From positions 1 through 29,167 of the forward strand of contig DASZNC010000154.1 in NCBI GenBank assembly GCA_035551615.1: 29,167 nucleotides of DNA. Reading direction: 5' to 3'. Shown here piece by piece: positions 16,065-24,800 of this stretch. Position 1 is the stretch's first letter. Each line of letters begins with the position of its first letter. The stretch comes from JAKCDU01 sp035551615. GTDB lineage: Bacteria; Actinomycetota; Acidimicrobiia; Acidimicrobiales; Palsa-688. A model generated the notes under the pieces. The model saw only the letters and a program-made list of their open reading frames with translations, had not been told where the DNA came from and searched no databases. The translations under genes were made by a program, and so were the position numbers.

Positions 16065-17232
16065 CGGCGGCCCGGCCATCGACATCATCGGCCTGCACGG
16101 CGGTGTCGCCTTCGGCGCCCAGGCGACCAGCGCCCTGGCCGCCGCTGATCTGGTCATGGGCGCCCGCCGCCATCTCGCCGCCGTCACCGTCGCCCCGACG
16201 GCCGACACCGTGGAATTGCCGGCCGACCTGGACGCCGCCCTCGACCGGTTGGCCGCCGCCCGCGCCGCCGGCTCCCGGGTGTGCCTGCTGGCCAGCGGCG
16301 ACCCCGGTTTCTTCGGGATCGGCCGGCGGGCGGCCGAACGCCTGGGCCCCGGGAACATCCGTGTCCATCCGGCGCCGTCGTCGGTGGCGATGGCCTTCGG
16401 TCGGGCCGGAGTGCACTGGGACGACGCCGTCGTGGTCTCCGCCCACGGCCGGGACGCGGGACCGGCCGCCGAGGCCATCGCCCGCCACCCCAAGGTGGCC
16501 GTTCTGTGTGCCCCCGCCTCCGCCCCCGAGGAGATCGGGCGCCGGGCCCTGGCGGCCGGCAGCGGGGCCCGTGACGCCTTCGTCGTCACCCGCCTCGGGC
16601 AGGCGGACGAATCCCTGTGGCGGGGCGACCTCGGGGAACTGGCCGCCGGTAGCTTCGATCCGCTCTCGGTGGTGATCTGCCTGGCCGGCGCCCCGGGCGG
16701 TGCCGGCCTGGCCTGGGGCCGGCCGGAGTCCGGGTTCCGCCACCGCGACGGGATGATCACCAAAGCCGAGGTGCGGGCCGTCGCCCTCGGCAAGCTGGCC
16801 CTGCCGGCGGCTGGCGTCCTGTGGGACGTCGGGGCCGGTTCGGGATCGGTGGGCATCGAGTGCGCCGGCCTGGCACCGGGATTGCGCATCTACGCCGTGG
16901 AGCCCACGGACCTCGACATCCTGCGCCACAACACGGCCGGCACCGGCGTCGAGGTGGTGGCCGGTGCCGCCCCCGAAGTGCTGGCCGGTCTCCCCGACCC
17001 GGACCGGGCCTTCGTCGGGGGTGGTGGCATCGACGTACTGGATGCGGTCCTCGCCCGGCTGCGGCCCCGGGGTCGGGTCGTCGCCACCTATGCCTCGCCC
17101 GGCCGGGCCGTCGCCGCCGCCGACCGGCTGGGGCAGATGGTGCAGATCAGTGTCAGCCGGGCGGTGCCGGCCGGCGCGACCCTGAGGCTGGCCGCCGAGA
17201 ATCCGGTGTTCGTGTGCTGGGGACCGTCATGA
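16057..17232 (+). CDS. cbiET: Bifunctional cobalt-precorrin-7 C5-methyltransferase / cobalt-precorrin-6B C15-methyltransferase (decarboxylating), CbiET
   Basis: 391 residues from GTG 16057, overlapping cbiD (GTGGCTGA). The N-terminal CbiE half (about 1-220) has IDIIGLHGGVAFG, LASGDPGFFGIGRR and VVTRLGQADE. The C-terminal CbiT half (about 230-391) begins DGMITKAEVRA and has the SAM-binding motif WDVGAGSGSVGIEC, with FVGGGGIDVLD later. The fused form corresponds to CobL. It adds methyls at C5 and C15 and removes the ring-C acetate carboxyl. The stop overlaps the next start by ATGA. Confidence 0.95.
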   Translation: MADGGPAIDIIGLHGGVAFGAQATSALAAADLVMGARRHLAAVTVAPTADTVELPADLDAALDRLAAARAAGSRVCLLASGDPGFFGIGRRAAERLGPGNIRVHPAPSSVAMAFGRAGVHWDDAVVVSAHGRDAGPAAEAIARHPKVAVLCAPASAPEEIGRRALAAGSGARDAFVVTRLGQADESLWRGDLGELAAGSFDPLSVVICLAGAPGGAGLAWGRPESGFRHRDGMITKAEVRAVALGKLALPAAGVLWDVGAGSGSVGIECAGLAPGLRIYAVEPTDLDILRHNTAGTGVEVVAGAAPEVLAGLPDPDRAFVGGGGIDVLDAVLARLRPRGRVVATYASPGRAVAAADRLGQMVQISVSRAVPAGATLRLAAENPVFVCWGPS

Positions 17233-18899
17233 GAATTGTCACCGTTACTGTCACCGCAAGGGGGGCGGAGTTGGCCGCCCGGCTGCCGTTCGAGCACCGG
17301 GCCGGGCATGTCCTGGATTCGGTCGCCGAGGAGTGGACCCGGACCGATGGGTTCGTGATCATCGGGGCCACCGGGATCGCGGTGCGGGCCATCTCCCCCC
17401 ATCTGGCCGACAAGCACCACGATCCGGCGGTCGTCTCCGTCGACGACGCCGGTGCCTTCGTCGTGGTGCTGGCAGGGGGCCACGCGGGCGGGGCCAACGA
17501 CCTGGCCCGCCGGGTGGCCTCGCTGATCGGCGCTACTCCAGTCATCTCGACTGCCACAGATCTGGCCGGGCTGCCCGCCCTCGATCGGCTACCCGGTTTC
17601 TCGGCGGCCGGGGACGTCGCCGGCGTGACCCGGCGTTGGCTGGACGGTGCCGCGCCCACCGTGGCCTGGGACAGTGGCCTCGAGGGATTCACCCTGCCGT
17701 TCGCCGGCGGTGGGAACGGAGGCCGGGTCACGGTCACCGACTCCGACCGTGAGCCGGCCACCGGCGAAGTTCTGCTCCGCCCCGGTTCGATAGTGGTCGG
17801 CGCCGGAGCCAGCACCGGGGCATCGGCTGCCGGCCTGCTCGAGCTGGCGGTTGCCGGCCTGGCCGGCACCGGCGTCCACCGGGACGCGGTGACGGCGGTG
17901 GCCACCGCCGACATCAAGGCGGACGAGCCGGCCATCGTCGAACTGGCCGCCGCCCTCGGGGTGCCGCTCCTCACCTACCCGGCCTCGGCGCTGGCCGGGG
18001 TGACGGTGCCCAATCCGAGCCCGGTCGTCGCCGGTGCCGTGGGCACCCCGTCGGTGGCCGAGGCGGCGGCGATGATCGGCGCCGGGCCGGGCGGCGAGTT
18101 GATCCGGCCCAAGTCGATATCGAGCGGCCGGGACGCCACCCTGGCCGTGGCCCGCCGCCGGGCGCCGGCCGGCCATCTGGCGGTGGTCGGACTGGGCCCG
18201 GGCCGGGCCGCCCTCCGTACACCCGACGCCGACGCCGCCGTCCGGCACGCCCAGACGGTGATCGGCTACGGCCCGTACGTCGACCAGGCGGCCGACCTGC
18301 TCGGGCCCCACCAGACGGTGATCCGCTCGCCCATCGGCGCCGAGGAGGAACGGACCCGCCTGGCCCTCCGCCGGGCGGCGGCGGGCGAGCGGGTCGCCCT
18401 GGTCTGTTCCGGGGACCCCGGCGTCTACGCCATGGCCTCGTTGGTCTGCGAGCTGGCCCCGGAGATGGGCGACCCACCGGTCACCATCGTGGCCGGGGTG
18501 ACCGCCGCGCTGTCGGGGGCCGCCCTACTCGGTGCCCCGCTCGGCCACGATCACGCCTCGATCTCCCTGTCCGACCTCCTGACCCCGTGGGACGTCATCG
18601 TCGGGCGCATCGACGCCGTCGCCGCCGGCGACTTTGTGGTGTCGCTGTACAACCCCCAGTCCCAACGGCGCCGGTCACAGCTCCCGACCGCCCTGGCCCG
18701 GTTGGCCGCCCACCGACCGCCGTCCACACCGGCGGCGGTGCTGACCGACATCGGCCGCCCCGGGCAGGCAGTCCTGCGGACGACCCTGGCCGAGCTCGAC
18801 CCGGAGACGGTCGGCATGCTGTCGCTCGTCGTCATCGGGTCGTCGCAGACCCGCTGGATCGGCGGGCGCATGGTGACGCCCCGGGGTTACCTGGCATGA
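17229..18899 (+). CDS. cbiGH: CbiG-CbiH fusion: cobalt-precorrin-5A hydrolase and cobalt-factor III C17-methyltransferase
   Basis: 556 residues from ATG 17229. The N-terminal CbiG part (about 1-300) has WTRTDGFVIIGATGIAVRAI, VLAGGHAGGANDLAR and a C-terminal subdomain with VVGAGASTGAS, TADIKADEPAIVELAAALG and GTPSVAEAAAMIGAG; it opens the delta-lactone, releasing acetaldehyde. From about residue 315 a CbiH/CobJ methyltransferase follows: HLAVVGLGPGR, VIGYGPYVDQAADLL, VCSGDPGVYAMASLV, VTAALSGAALLGAPLGHDH, VVSLYNPQSQRRRSQL, which contracts the ring at C17. CbiG with CbiH confirms the cobalt-early route. Such fusions are known in other bacteria. ATGA overlaps on both sides. Confidence 0.95.
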   Translation: MRIVTVTVTARGAELAARLPFEHRAGHVLDSVAEEWTRTDGFVIIGATGIAVRAISPHLADKHHDPAVVSVDDAGAFVVVLAGGHAGGANDLARRVASLIGATPVISTATDLAGLPALDRLPGFSAAGDVAGVTRRWLDGAAPTVAWDSGLEGFTLPFAGGGNGGRVTVTDSDREPATGEVLLRPGSIVVGAGASTGASAAGLLELAVAGLAGTGVHRDAVTAVATADIKADEPAIVELAAALGVPLLTYPASALAGVTVPNPSPVVAGAVGTPSVAEAAAMIGAGPGGELIRPKSISSGRDATLAVARRRAPAGHLAVVGLGPGRAALRTPDADAAVRHAQTVIGYGPYVDQAADLLGPHQTVIRSPIGAEEERTRLALRRAAAGERVALVCSGDPGVYAMASLVCELAPEMGDPPVTIVAGVTAALSGAALLGAPLGHDHASISLSDLLTPWDVIVGRIDAVAAGDFVVSLYNPQSQRRRSQLPTALARLAAHRPPSTPAAVLTDIGRPGQAVLRTTLAELDPETVGMLSLVVIGSSQTRWIGGRMVTPRGYLA

Positions 18900-19084
18900 C
18901 CATCGTCATCTCCGATGCCTGCACGGCGTGCGGAGCGTGCCTCATCACCTGCCCGACGAGGGCGCTGGCCCCGGCCCGGAAGCGGCCGGCGTTGGACCCC
19001 GCCCTCTGCACCGACTGCCTCGAGTGCATCGAGATCTGCCCGGCCGGCGCCATCGATCGGGCTCGGCCGGCGGGGCGGCGGTGA
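18896..19084 (+). CDS. Small 2x[4Fe-4S] ferredoxin within the cobalamin operon
   Basis: 62 residues with two complete cluster motifs: CTACGACLITCP and CTDCLECIEICP, each C-x2-C-x2-C-x3-C-P. That gives a bacterial dicluster ferredoxin with a short basic tail. It starts at an ATG overlapping the cbiGH stop, and its own stop overlaps the cbiC start (GTGA), so it is translated within the operon and is not a passenger. Its partner is not shown by sequence; candidates are electron supply for the missing precorrin-6A reduction step, keeping cobalt reduced, or the cluster in CbiX. Confidence 0.93.
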   Translation: MTIVISDACTACGACLITCPTRALAPARKRPALDPALCTDCLECIEICPAGAIDRARPAGRR

Positions 19085-19686
19085 CCGGCATCCACCCGAT
19101 CGAGGAGCAGTCCTACGCCATCATGGCCGGGCTGGTCGACCTGAGCGGGTGGCCGTGGCCCGACCGGGCGGTGGTGGCCCGGATGGTCCACGCCACCGCC
19201 GACGAGTCGTTCGCCACCAGTGCCCGCATCGGTCGGGAAGCCGTCGTCGGCGCGGTGGCCGCCCTGCGTGACGGGGCCACCGTCATCTGTGACGCCCGCA
19301 TGGTCGTCGCCGGCATCCCGGCGGTGGCCGCCGCGCGCGACGTGCGCTGCTACCTCGATGCCGTGCCCGGGCCGGCCCCGGAAGGTCGCACGCGCTCCGA
19401 GATGGCCGTCGAGGTGGCCGCCGCCGAGTGGCCACACGGCGCCCTGTGGGTCGTCGGCAACGCCCCCACCGCCCTGGCCCGGCTGATCGCCCTGGCCACG
19501 GCCGGGCAACTGCGGCCGGCGGCGGTGATCGGGGTGCCGGTCGGTTACGTCGGCGCGGCCGAGGCCAAGGCCGACCTGTGGAGCTCGCCCCTCGCCGGCA
19601 TCAGCATCACCAACGACGGCCGGCGGGGCGGCACTCCGGTGGCGGCGGCCGCCGTCAACGCCCTCTGGCGCCTAGCCCAGGACTGA
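19081..19686 (+). CDS. cbiC: Cobalt-precorrin-8 methylmutase
   Basis: 201 residues from GTG 19081. CbiC/CobH moves the C11 methyl to C12, giving cobyrinate. Family landmarks are IEEQSYAIM, the catalytic-histidine segment ARMVHATADESF, GATVICDARMV, WVVGNAPTAL, and VIGVPVGYVGAAEAK near the C-terminus followed by GRRGGTPVAAAAVNAL. It is the last gene of the operon, and its 3' end overlaps that of convergent rluD by 15 bases, leaving no space for an intrinsic terminator. Confidence 0.96.
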   Translation: MTGIHPIEEQSYAIMAGLVDLSGWPWPDRAVVARMVHATADESFATSARIGREAVVGAVAALRDGATVICDARMVVAGIPAVAAARDVRCYLDAVPGPAPEGRTRSEMAVEVAAAEWPHGALWVVGNAPTALARLIALATAGQLRPAAVIGVPVGYVGAAEAKADLWSSPLAGISITNDGRRGGTPVAAAAVNALWRLAQD

Positions 19687-20628
19687 CAGCAGCCCGGCCA
19701 GGTCGGTCGGCACCGGCGCCTCGAAACGCACCGCCCGGTGGGTCACCGGGTGGTCGAAGACCAAGGCGGCGGCGTGGAGGAACGGGCGGCCGAACGGGAG
19801 GAACGGCTCGAACAGGTCCGGCCACGACGACTTGTTGCGGCCGCCGTAGCGTTCGTCGCCGACGACCGGATGGCCGATAGACGACAGGTGGACGCGGATC
19901 TGATGGGTGCGGCCGGTTTCCAGCTTGCAGCCGATGAGGGTGGTCGGCACCGGTTCCTCGTAGCGGGTGCGCACGTCGTAGCGGGTGCGCGCCGGGCGAC
20001 CACCGGACTGGACCCGGATGCGGCTGGGATCGGCGTCGGAGCGGCCGAGGGGGGCGTCGATCAACCCGCCGTCGGCGTCGACGCGGCCGAAGACCAGGGC
20101 CAGGTACTCCCGGCCCATGGTGCGGTCGCTCAGCTGGCCGATGAGGGAGCGGCGGGCTTCGGGGGTGCGGGCCACCACCAGCAGGCCGGACGTCCCCTTG
20201 TCCAGGCGGTGCACGATCCCCGGGCGATCCACCGTCTTCTCGTCGTCGCCGAGGGCAGCCAGATCCGGGAACCGGGCCAGCAGGCCGTGCACCAGGGTGC
20301 CTTCCCGGTTGCCGTTGCCCGGGTGGACGACCAGCCCGGCCGGCTTGTCCACCACGATCACCGCCTCGTCCTGGTAGAGCACCGGCACGTCGACATCGGG
20401 GTCGGCGGCCGGGGCCGGGACCACTTCCGGCTCCAGATCGCCGTCGACGATGAGATGCTCGCCGGCCCGCACCTTGCGGCTCCGGCTGGTCACCGCCCGG
20501 CGGCCGACGCGGACCCGGCCGGCGTCGAGCACGTCATTGACCTCGCGCCGCGACAGGCCGGTGATCAGGGCCAGTGCCCGGTCCACCCGCTCGCCCTCCA
20601 GAGCGGCCGGTATCTCCCACTCAGCCAT
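19672..20628 (-). CDS. rluD: RluD-type 23S rRNA pseudouridine synthase
   Basis: 318 residues from ATG 20628. An N-terminal S4 RNA-binding domain (ERVDRALALITGLSRREVND, GRVRVGRR) is followed by the RluA-family catalytic domain: VVDKPAGLVVHPGNG, GIVHRLDKGTSGLLVVA with catalytic Asp143, LETGRTHQIRVHL and GHPVVGDERYGG. It would isomerise uridines in helix 69 of 23S rRNA. Its start overlaps the lspA end by 8 bases, so the two are probably coupled. Confidence 0.93.
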   Translation of the reverse strand: MAEWEIPAALEGERVDRALALITGLSRREVNDVLDAGRVRVGRRAVTSRSRKVRAGEHLIVDGDLEPEVVPAPAADPDVDVPVLYQDEAVIVVDKPAGLVVHPGNGNREGTLVHGLLARFPDLAALGDDEKTVDRPGIVHRLDKGTSGLLVVARTPEARRSLIGQLSDRTMGREYLALVFGRVDADGGLIDAPLGRSDADPSRIRVQSGGRPARTRYDVRTRYEEPVPTTLIGCKLETGRTHQIRVHLSSIGHPVVGDERYGGRNKSSWPDLFEPFLPFGRPFLHAAALVFDHPVTHRAVRFEAPVPTDLAGLLSVLG

Positions 20629-21124
20629 CGGTCCACCAGGTCAGTGCCACCACGATGACACCGATGACGATCGAGGCGTCGGCCACGTTGAATATGGGCC
20701 ACCAGCCGACCGCCTGCACGAAGTCGACCACGGCCCGGTGCTCGGGCCGGAACAACCGGTCGCCCAGATTCGACAGCGCCCCGCCGAGCAGCAGCCCGAA
20801 CCCGATGACGATCCGCCACCCCGAATCGCGACTGACCCGTCCGGTCACGAGCAGGAGGCCGACGACCAGCACGACGACGGCCGCCTCGATGATCGGCGTG
20901 GCCCCCGCCCCCATGCTGAAGGCGGCACCACGGTTGAGGGTCAGCAGCCAGTACGCCGGCCCGATGACGTGCACCGGCCGGTCCAGCTGCAGGTGATCGA
21001 CGGCGACCGTCTTGGTGATCTGGTCGGCGGCGACGATCAGCGCCGCCACCAAAGGGATCAGCAGGCGCCGACCCCGGGTGGCTACCGCCGCGACGACAGC
21101 CCGCCGCTCTTGCAGGTCACGCAC
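20621..21124 (-). CDS. lspA: Lipoprotein signal peptidase (signal peptidase II)
   Basis: Four-helix membrane aspartic protease that removes signal peptides from prolipoproteins, such as the two encoded in this window. Motifs: VAADQITK after the first helix, NRGAAFS, GGALSNLGDRL with catalytic Asp122, and FNVADASI with Asp149. GTG 21124-21122 gives 167 residues, close to the usual length, and overlaps the upstream zinc-finger gene by 43 bases; the frame is open to an ATG at 21187, which would add 21 unlikely residues. Starts further downstream would cut into the first helix. Confidence 0.92.
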   Translation of the reverse strand: MRDLQERRAVVAAVATRGRRLLIPLVAALIVAADQITKTVAVDHLQLDRPVHVIGPAYWLLTLNRGAAFSMGAGATPIIEAAVVVLVVGLLLVTGRVSRDSGWRIVIGFGLLLGGALSNLGDRLFRPEHRAVVDFVQAVGWWPIFNVADASIVIGVIVVALTWWTDG

Positions 21125-21741
21125 AGGGCGGCATAGGGAAGGGCCTGCAAGCGGGCGTCCGGAATGGTCTCGCCGCAGTGCTCGCACACCCCGTAGGTAC
21201 CGTCCTCGATCTTCTGGAGGGCCCGGTCGATCTCGACCACGGTGGCCCGGGCCTGACCCGACAGGTAGAGGTCGATCTCGCGGTCGACGTTGGCGGTACC
21301 GCCCTCGCCGCCCTCCTCGTCGAACTGGACGTCGCCCGGCTCGTGCTCCAGGGCGAGCGAGTCGGCCTGCGCCTTCAACGCTTCGGCCGAGCTGATGTAG
21401 GACATCCGCTCTTCGTGGAGCAGGTCACGCTGCTTGGCGAAGAACACGGCGCGGTCCCCCTTGGCCTTGGTCTTGGGGGCGGTCTTCGTCGCCGCCGGCT
21501 TCTTCGCTACCACTGTTTTGGAGACCTCCTGGGGCGGCCGGGTGGCCGTGGACTTCGACAAGGTACCGGCGGCGGACCCCTTCGCCGGCGTCGGCTTGGC
21601 CGTCGGAGCCGACTTTTTCGGTGCCGCGGCGGCCGCCTTGGCCGGCGCCGGGTGCTTGGCGGCGGCGGCCGCCGGGCTCGCCTTGTTCACGCTTTTGTCG
21701 GCTGACTTGGCAGGTGCCGGTGCCGTTGCTTTCTTTTGCAT
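21082..21741 (-). CDS. DksA/TraR-type zinc-finger protein with Lys/Ala/Pro-rich N-terminal tail
   Basis: 219 residues from ATG 21741. Residues 1-95 are a low-complexity, strongly basic tail of K, A, P and T, like histone H1. From about 96 comes a coiled-coil segment (FFAKQRDLLHEERMSY) and an acidic stretch (DVQFDEEGGEGG). The C4 zinc finger is Cys186-x2-Cys189 and Cys207-x2-Cys210 (CEHCGETIPDARLQ, then CVTC). DksA/TraR proteins modulate RNA polymerase through the secondary channel; a role in this organism is inferred. The position beside lspA and ileS is the arrangement seen in other actinobacteria. The tail may bind nucleic acid. Confidence 0.88.
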   Translation of the reverse strand: MQKKATAPAPAKSADKSVNKASPAAAAAKHPAPAKAAAAAPKKSAPTAKPTPAKGSAAGTLSKSTATRPPQEVSKTVVAKKPAATKTAPKTKAKGDRAVFFAKQRDLLHEERMSYISSAEALKAQADSLALEHEPGDVQFDEEGGEGGTANVDREIDLYLSGQARATVVEIDRALQKIEDGTYGVCEHCGETIPDARLQALPYAALCVTCKSGGLSSRR

Positions 21742-21834
21742 ACGTCGACGACCTCTACGGTCTCGGGCCCGGCGGTGCCGGGGGAGGGTGGAACGCTAGC
21801 AGCCAAACAACTGGGAGTGGTCCGTTGTTCCCCG

Positions 21835-21856
21835 TATCGTGGGGGGATGTCCCCCC
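21835..21856 (+). promoter_or_regulatory. ileS -10 box and G6-AUGU-C6 hairpin holding the start codon
   Basis: TATCGT (21835-21840) is followed by six G (21841-21846), the ATG (21847-21849), T, and six C (21851-21856). The six G and six C can pair perfectly, leaving AUGU as the loop. The hexamer-to-start spacing of 6 nt is the same as at three other genes here. No T-box leader is visible in the 105-bp spacer. Confidence 0.5.
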
Positions 21857-24800
21857 GCGGAGAATCCCCGTACCCGAACGTCCCCGCGTCCCCGAAATTC
21901 CCGAAGATCGAGGAGGGGGTCCTCGCCGGGTGGGAGGCCGACCACACCTTCGAGAAGTCGGTGGATCAGCGTCGGGGCGCCCCTGAATACGTCTTCTACG
22001 ACGGCCCCCCGTTCGCCAACGGCCTGCCCCACTACGGGCACCTGCTGACCGGCTTCGTGAAGGATGTGGTGCCCCGCTACCGGACCATGCGGGGACAGTT
22101 GGTCGAGCGCCGCTTCGGCTGGGACTGCCACGGGTTACCGGCGGAGACCGAGGCGGAGAAGCAGCTGGGCGTATCGGGCCGGGGGCCGATCGAAAAGTAC
22201 GGAATCGCTCGGTTCAACAGCTTCTGCCAGGCGTCGGTGCTGCGCTACACCAGCGAGTGGGAGCGCTATGTCACCCGCCAGGCCCGGTGGGTCGACTTTC
22301 AGAACGACTACAAGACGATGGATCTCCCGTACATGGAGAGCGTCATGTGGGCCCTCAAGCAGCTCCACGACAAGGGACTGATGTACGAGGACTATCGCGT
22401 GCTGCCCTACTGCTGGGAATGCGAGACGCCGCTCTCCAACTCCGAGACGCGCCAGGACGACGCCTACCGCGACCGCCAGGACCCGGCCGTGACCGTCGCC
22501 TTCGAGCTGGAGGACGGCCTGAGACTGTGGGTGTGGACGACGACCCCATGGACGCTGCCGTCCAACCTGGCCCTGGCCGTCGGTCCCGACATCGAATACG
22601 CGGTGTACGAGCGCGACGGGGAACGGTTCGCCCTCGGCGCCGGCCTGGTGGCCAAGTACGAGCGGGAGCTGGAAGGCGCCCGCCCGACCGGCACCATCTT
22701 CGGTCGCGACCTGGTCGGCCGCCGCTACCGCCCGCTCTTCCCCTACTTCGCCGACGCCGGCAACGCCTTCGTCGTGCTGGCCGGCGCCTTCGTGTCGACC
22801 GAGGAGGGTACCGGTGTCGTGCACATGGCCCCCGGCTTCGGCGAGGACGACCAGATCGCCTGCGCGGCAGCCGGTATCGCCATCGTGTGCCCGGTCGACT
22901 CGCGGACCCGGTTCACCTCCGAGGTGCCCGATTTCGAGGGCCTGCAGGTCTTCGAGGCCAACCAGCCGGTCATCCGCGCCCTGCGGGCCGCCGGCTCGCT
23001 CGTCCGCCAGGACTCCTACGTCCACTCCTATCCCCACTGCTGGCGCACCGACACGCCGCTCGTGTACCGGGCCGTCTCGTCGTGGTTCGTCAAGGTCACG
23101 GCCATCAAGGACCGCCTCCTGGAATGCAACCAGGAGATCCACTGGGCGCCGGAGCACGTACGCGACGGTTCGTTCGGCAAATGGCTGGAGAACGCCCGCG
23201 ACTGGTCCATCTCGCGCAACCGTTTCTGGGGTTCGCCCATCCCGGTCTGGAAGAGCGACGACCCCGACCACCCGCGCATCGACGTCTACGGCAGCCTGGA
23301 CGAGCTGGAGCGCGACTTCGGGGTCCGCCCGGCCGACCTGCACCGGCCCAGCATCGACCAGCTGACCCGGCCCAACCCGGACGATCCCACCGGGCGGTCC
23401 ACCATGCGGCGGGTCAGCGACGTCCTCGACTGCTGGTTCGAGAGCGGCTCGATGCCCTTCGCCCAGGTGCACTACCCCTTCGAGAACCAGGAATGGTTCG
23501 ACAGCCACTTCCCGGGCGACTTCATCGTCGAGTACATCGGCCAGACCCGGGGCTGGTTCTACACCCTGCACGTGCTGGCCGTGGCCCTGTTCGACCGGCC
23601 CGCCTTCTCCAACTGCCTGGCCCACGGCATCCTCCTGGGCGACGACAGCCAGAAGATGTCGAAGCGCCTGAAGAACTACCCCGACCCCGACGTGATGTTC
23701 GAGAAGCACGGCGCCGACGCCATGCGCTGGTTCCTGATGTCGTCGCCGATCATGCGCGGCGGTGACATGATCGTCGACGAGAAGGGCATCCGCGAGGCGG
23801 TGCGCTCGGCGCTGCTGCCGCTCTGGAACGCGTGGTACTTCTTCACCCTCTACGCCAACGCCGACGGCCGCCAGGCGGTGGTGGGCCGGACACCGGACGC
23901 CAACGTCCTCGACCGCTACATCCTGGCGTCGCTGTCCTCGGTCGTCACCGCCGTCACGACGGCCATGGACGACTACGACCTGTCGGGCGCCTGCGCGGCC
24001 ATCGAGGGTTTCCTCGACAAGCTGACCAACTGGTACATCCGGCGCAGCCGTGACCGTTTCTGGGGGACGGCGGCCGGCCAGGAGGGCGACACCCAGGACG
24101 CGTTCGACACGCTGGCCACCGTCCTCGACGGGCTGTGCCGGTTGGCCGCCCCGTTGCTACCCATCCTCACCGAGTCGGTGTGGACGGGCCTCACCGGCGC
24201 CCCTTCGGTCCACCTGGCCGGGTGGCCGGCCCCGTCGGAGTTCCCGGCCGACGACGCGCTCGTCGAGACGATGGACCTGGTGCGGGAGGTGTGCTCGGCC
24301 GCCCACTCGGTGCGCAAGGCCAACAACCTGCGGGCCCGGTTGCCCCTGTCCACGCTGGTTGTCGCCTCCCCGTCCGCCGCCGCCCTGCAGGACTTCGCCC
24401 CGCTCATCGCCGACGAGGTCAACGTCCAGGCGGTCGTACCGTCTCCAGATCCGTCGGCCTATGCCAGCGCCCGGCTCGAGGTGGTGTTCAAGGTCGCCGC
24501 CCCCCGCCTGGGCCAGGACGTCCAGAGCGCGGCCCGGGCGGCCAAGGCCGGAGACTGGTCACTACTCGACGGGCCGGACGGGCCCGGCACCCGGGCCCGG
24601 GTCGGCACCGTCGAGCTGGAACCGGGCGAGTTCCTCATGAAGGTGACGGCCAACGACGAGCGCACCACCCGGCCACTGCCCGGGAACGCGGGCGTGGTCG
24701 TGCTCGACATCGAAGTGACCCCGGAACTGGCGGTCGAGGGCCGGGCCCGTGACCTGGTCCGGGAGATCCAGCAGCTGCGACGGTCCGAGGATCTGGCCGT

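Noticed and set aside
14889..16889. 666-codon minus-strand frame opposite cbiD/cbiET (likewise frames opposite cbiA, 11894-13198, and ileS, 22135-23709)
   Set aside because: Low-complexity composition and no motifs, while the opposite strand carries clear enzymes.
21742..21846. T-box leader upstream of ileS
   Set aside because: The spacer is about 105 bases with no recognisable T-box sequence or specifier hairpin.
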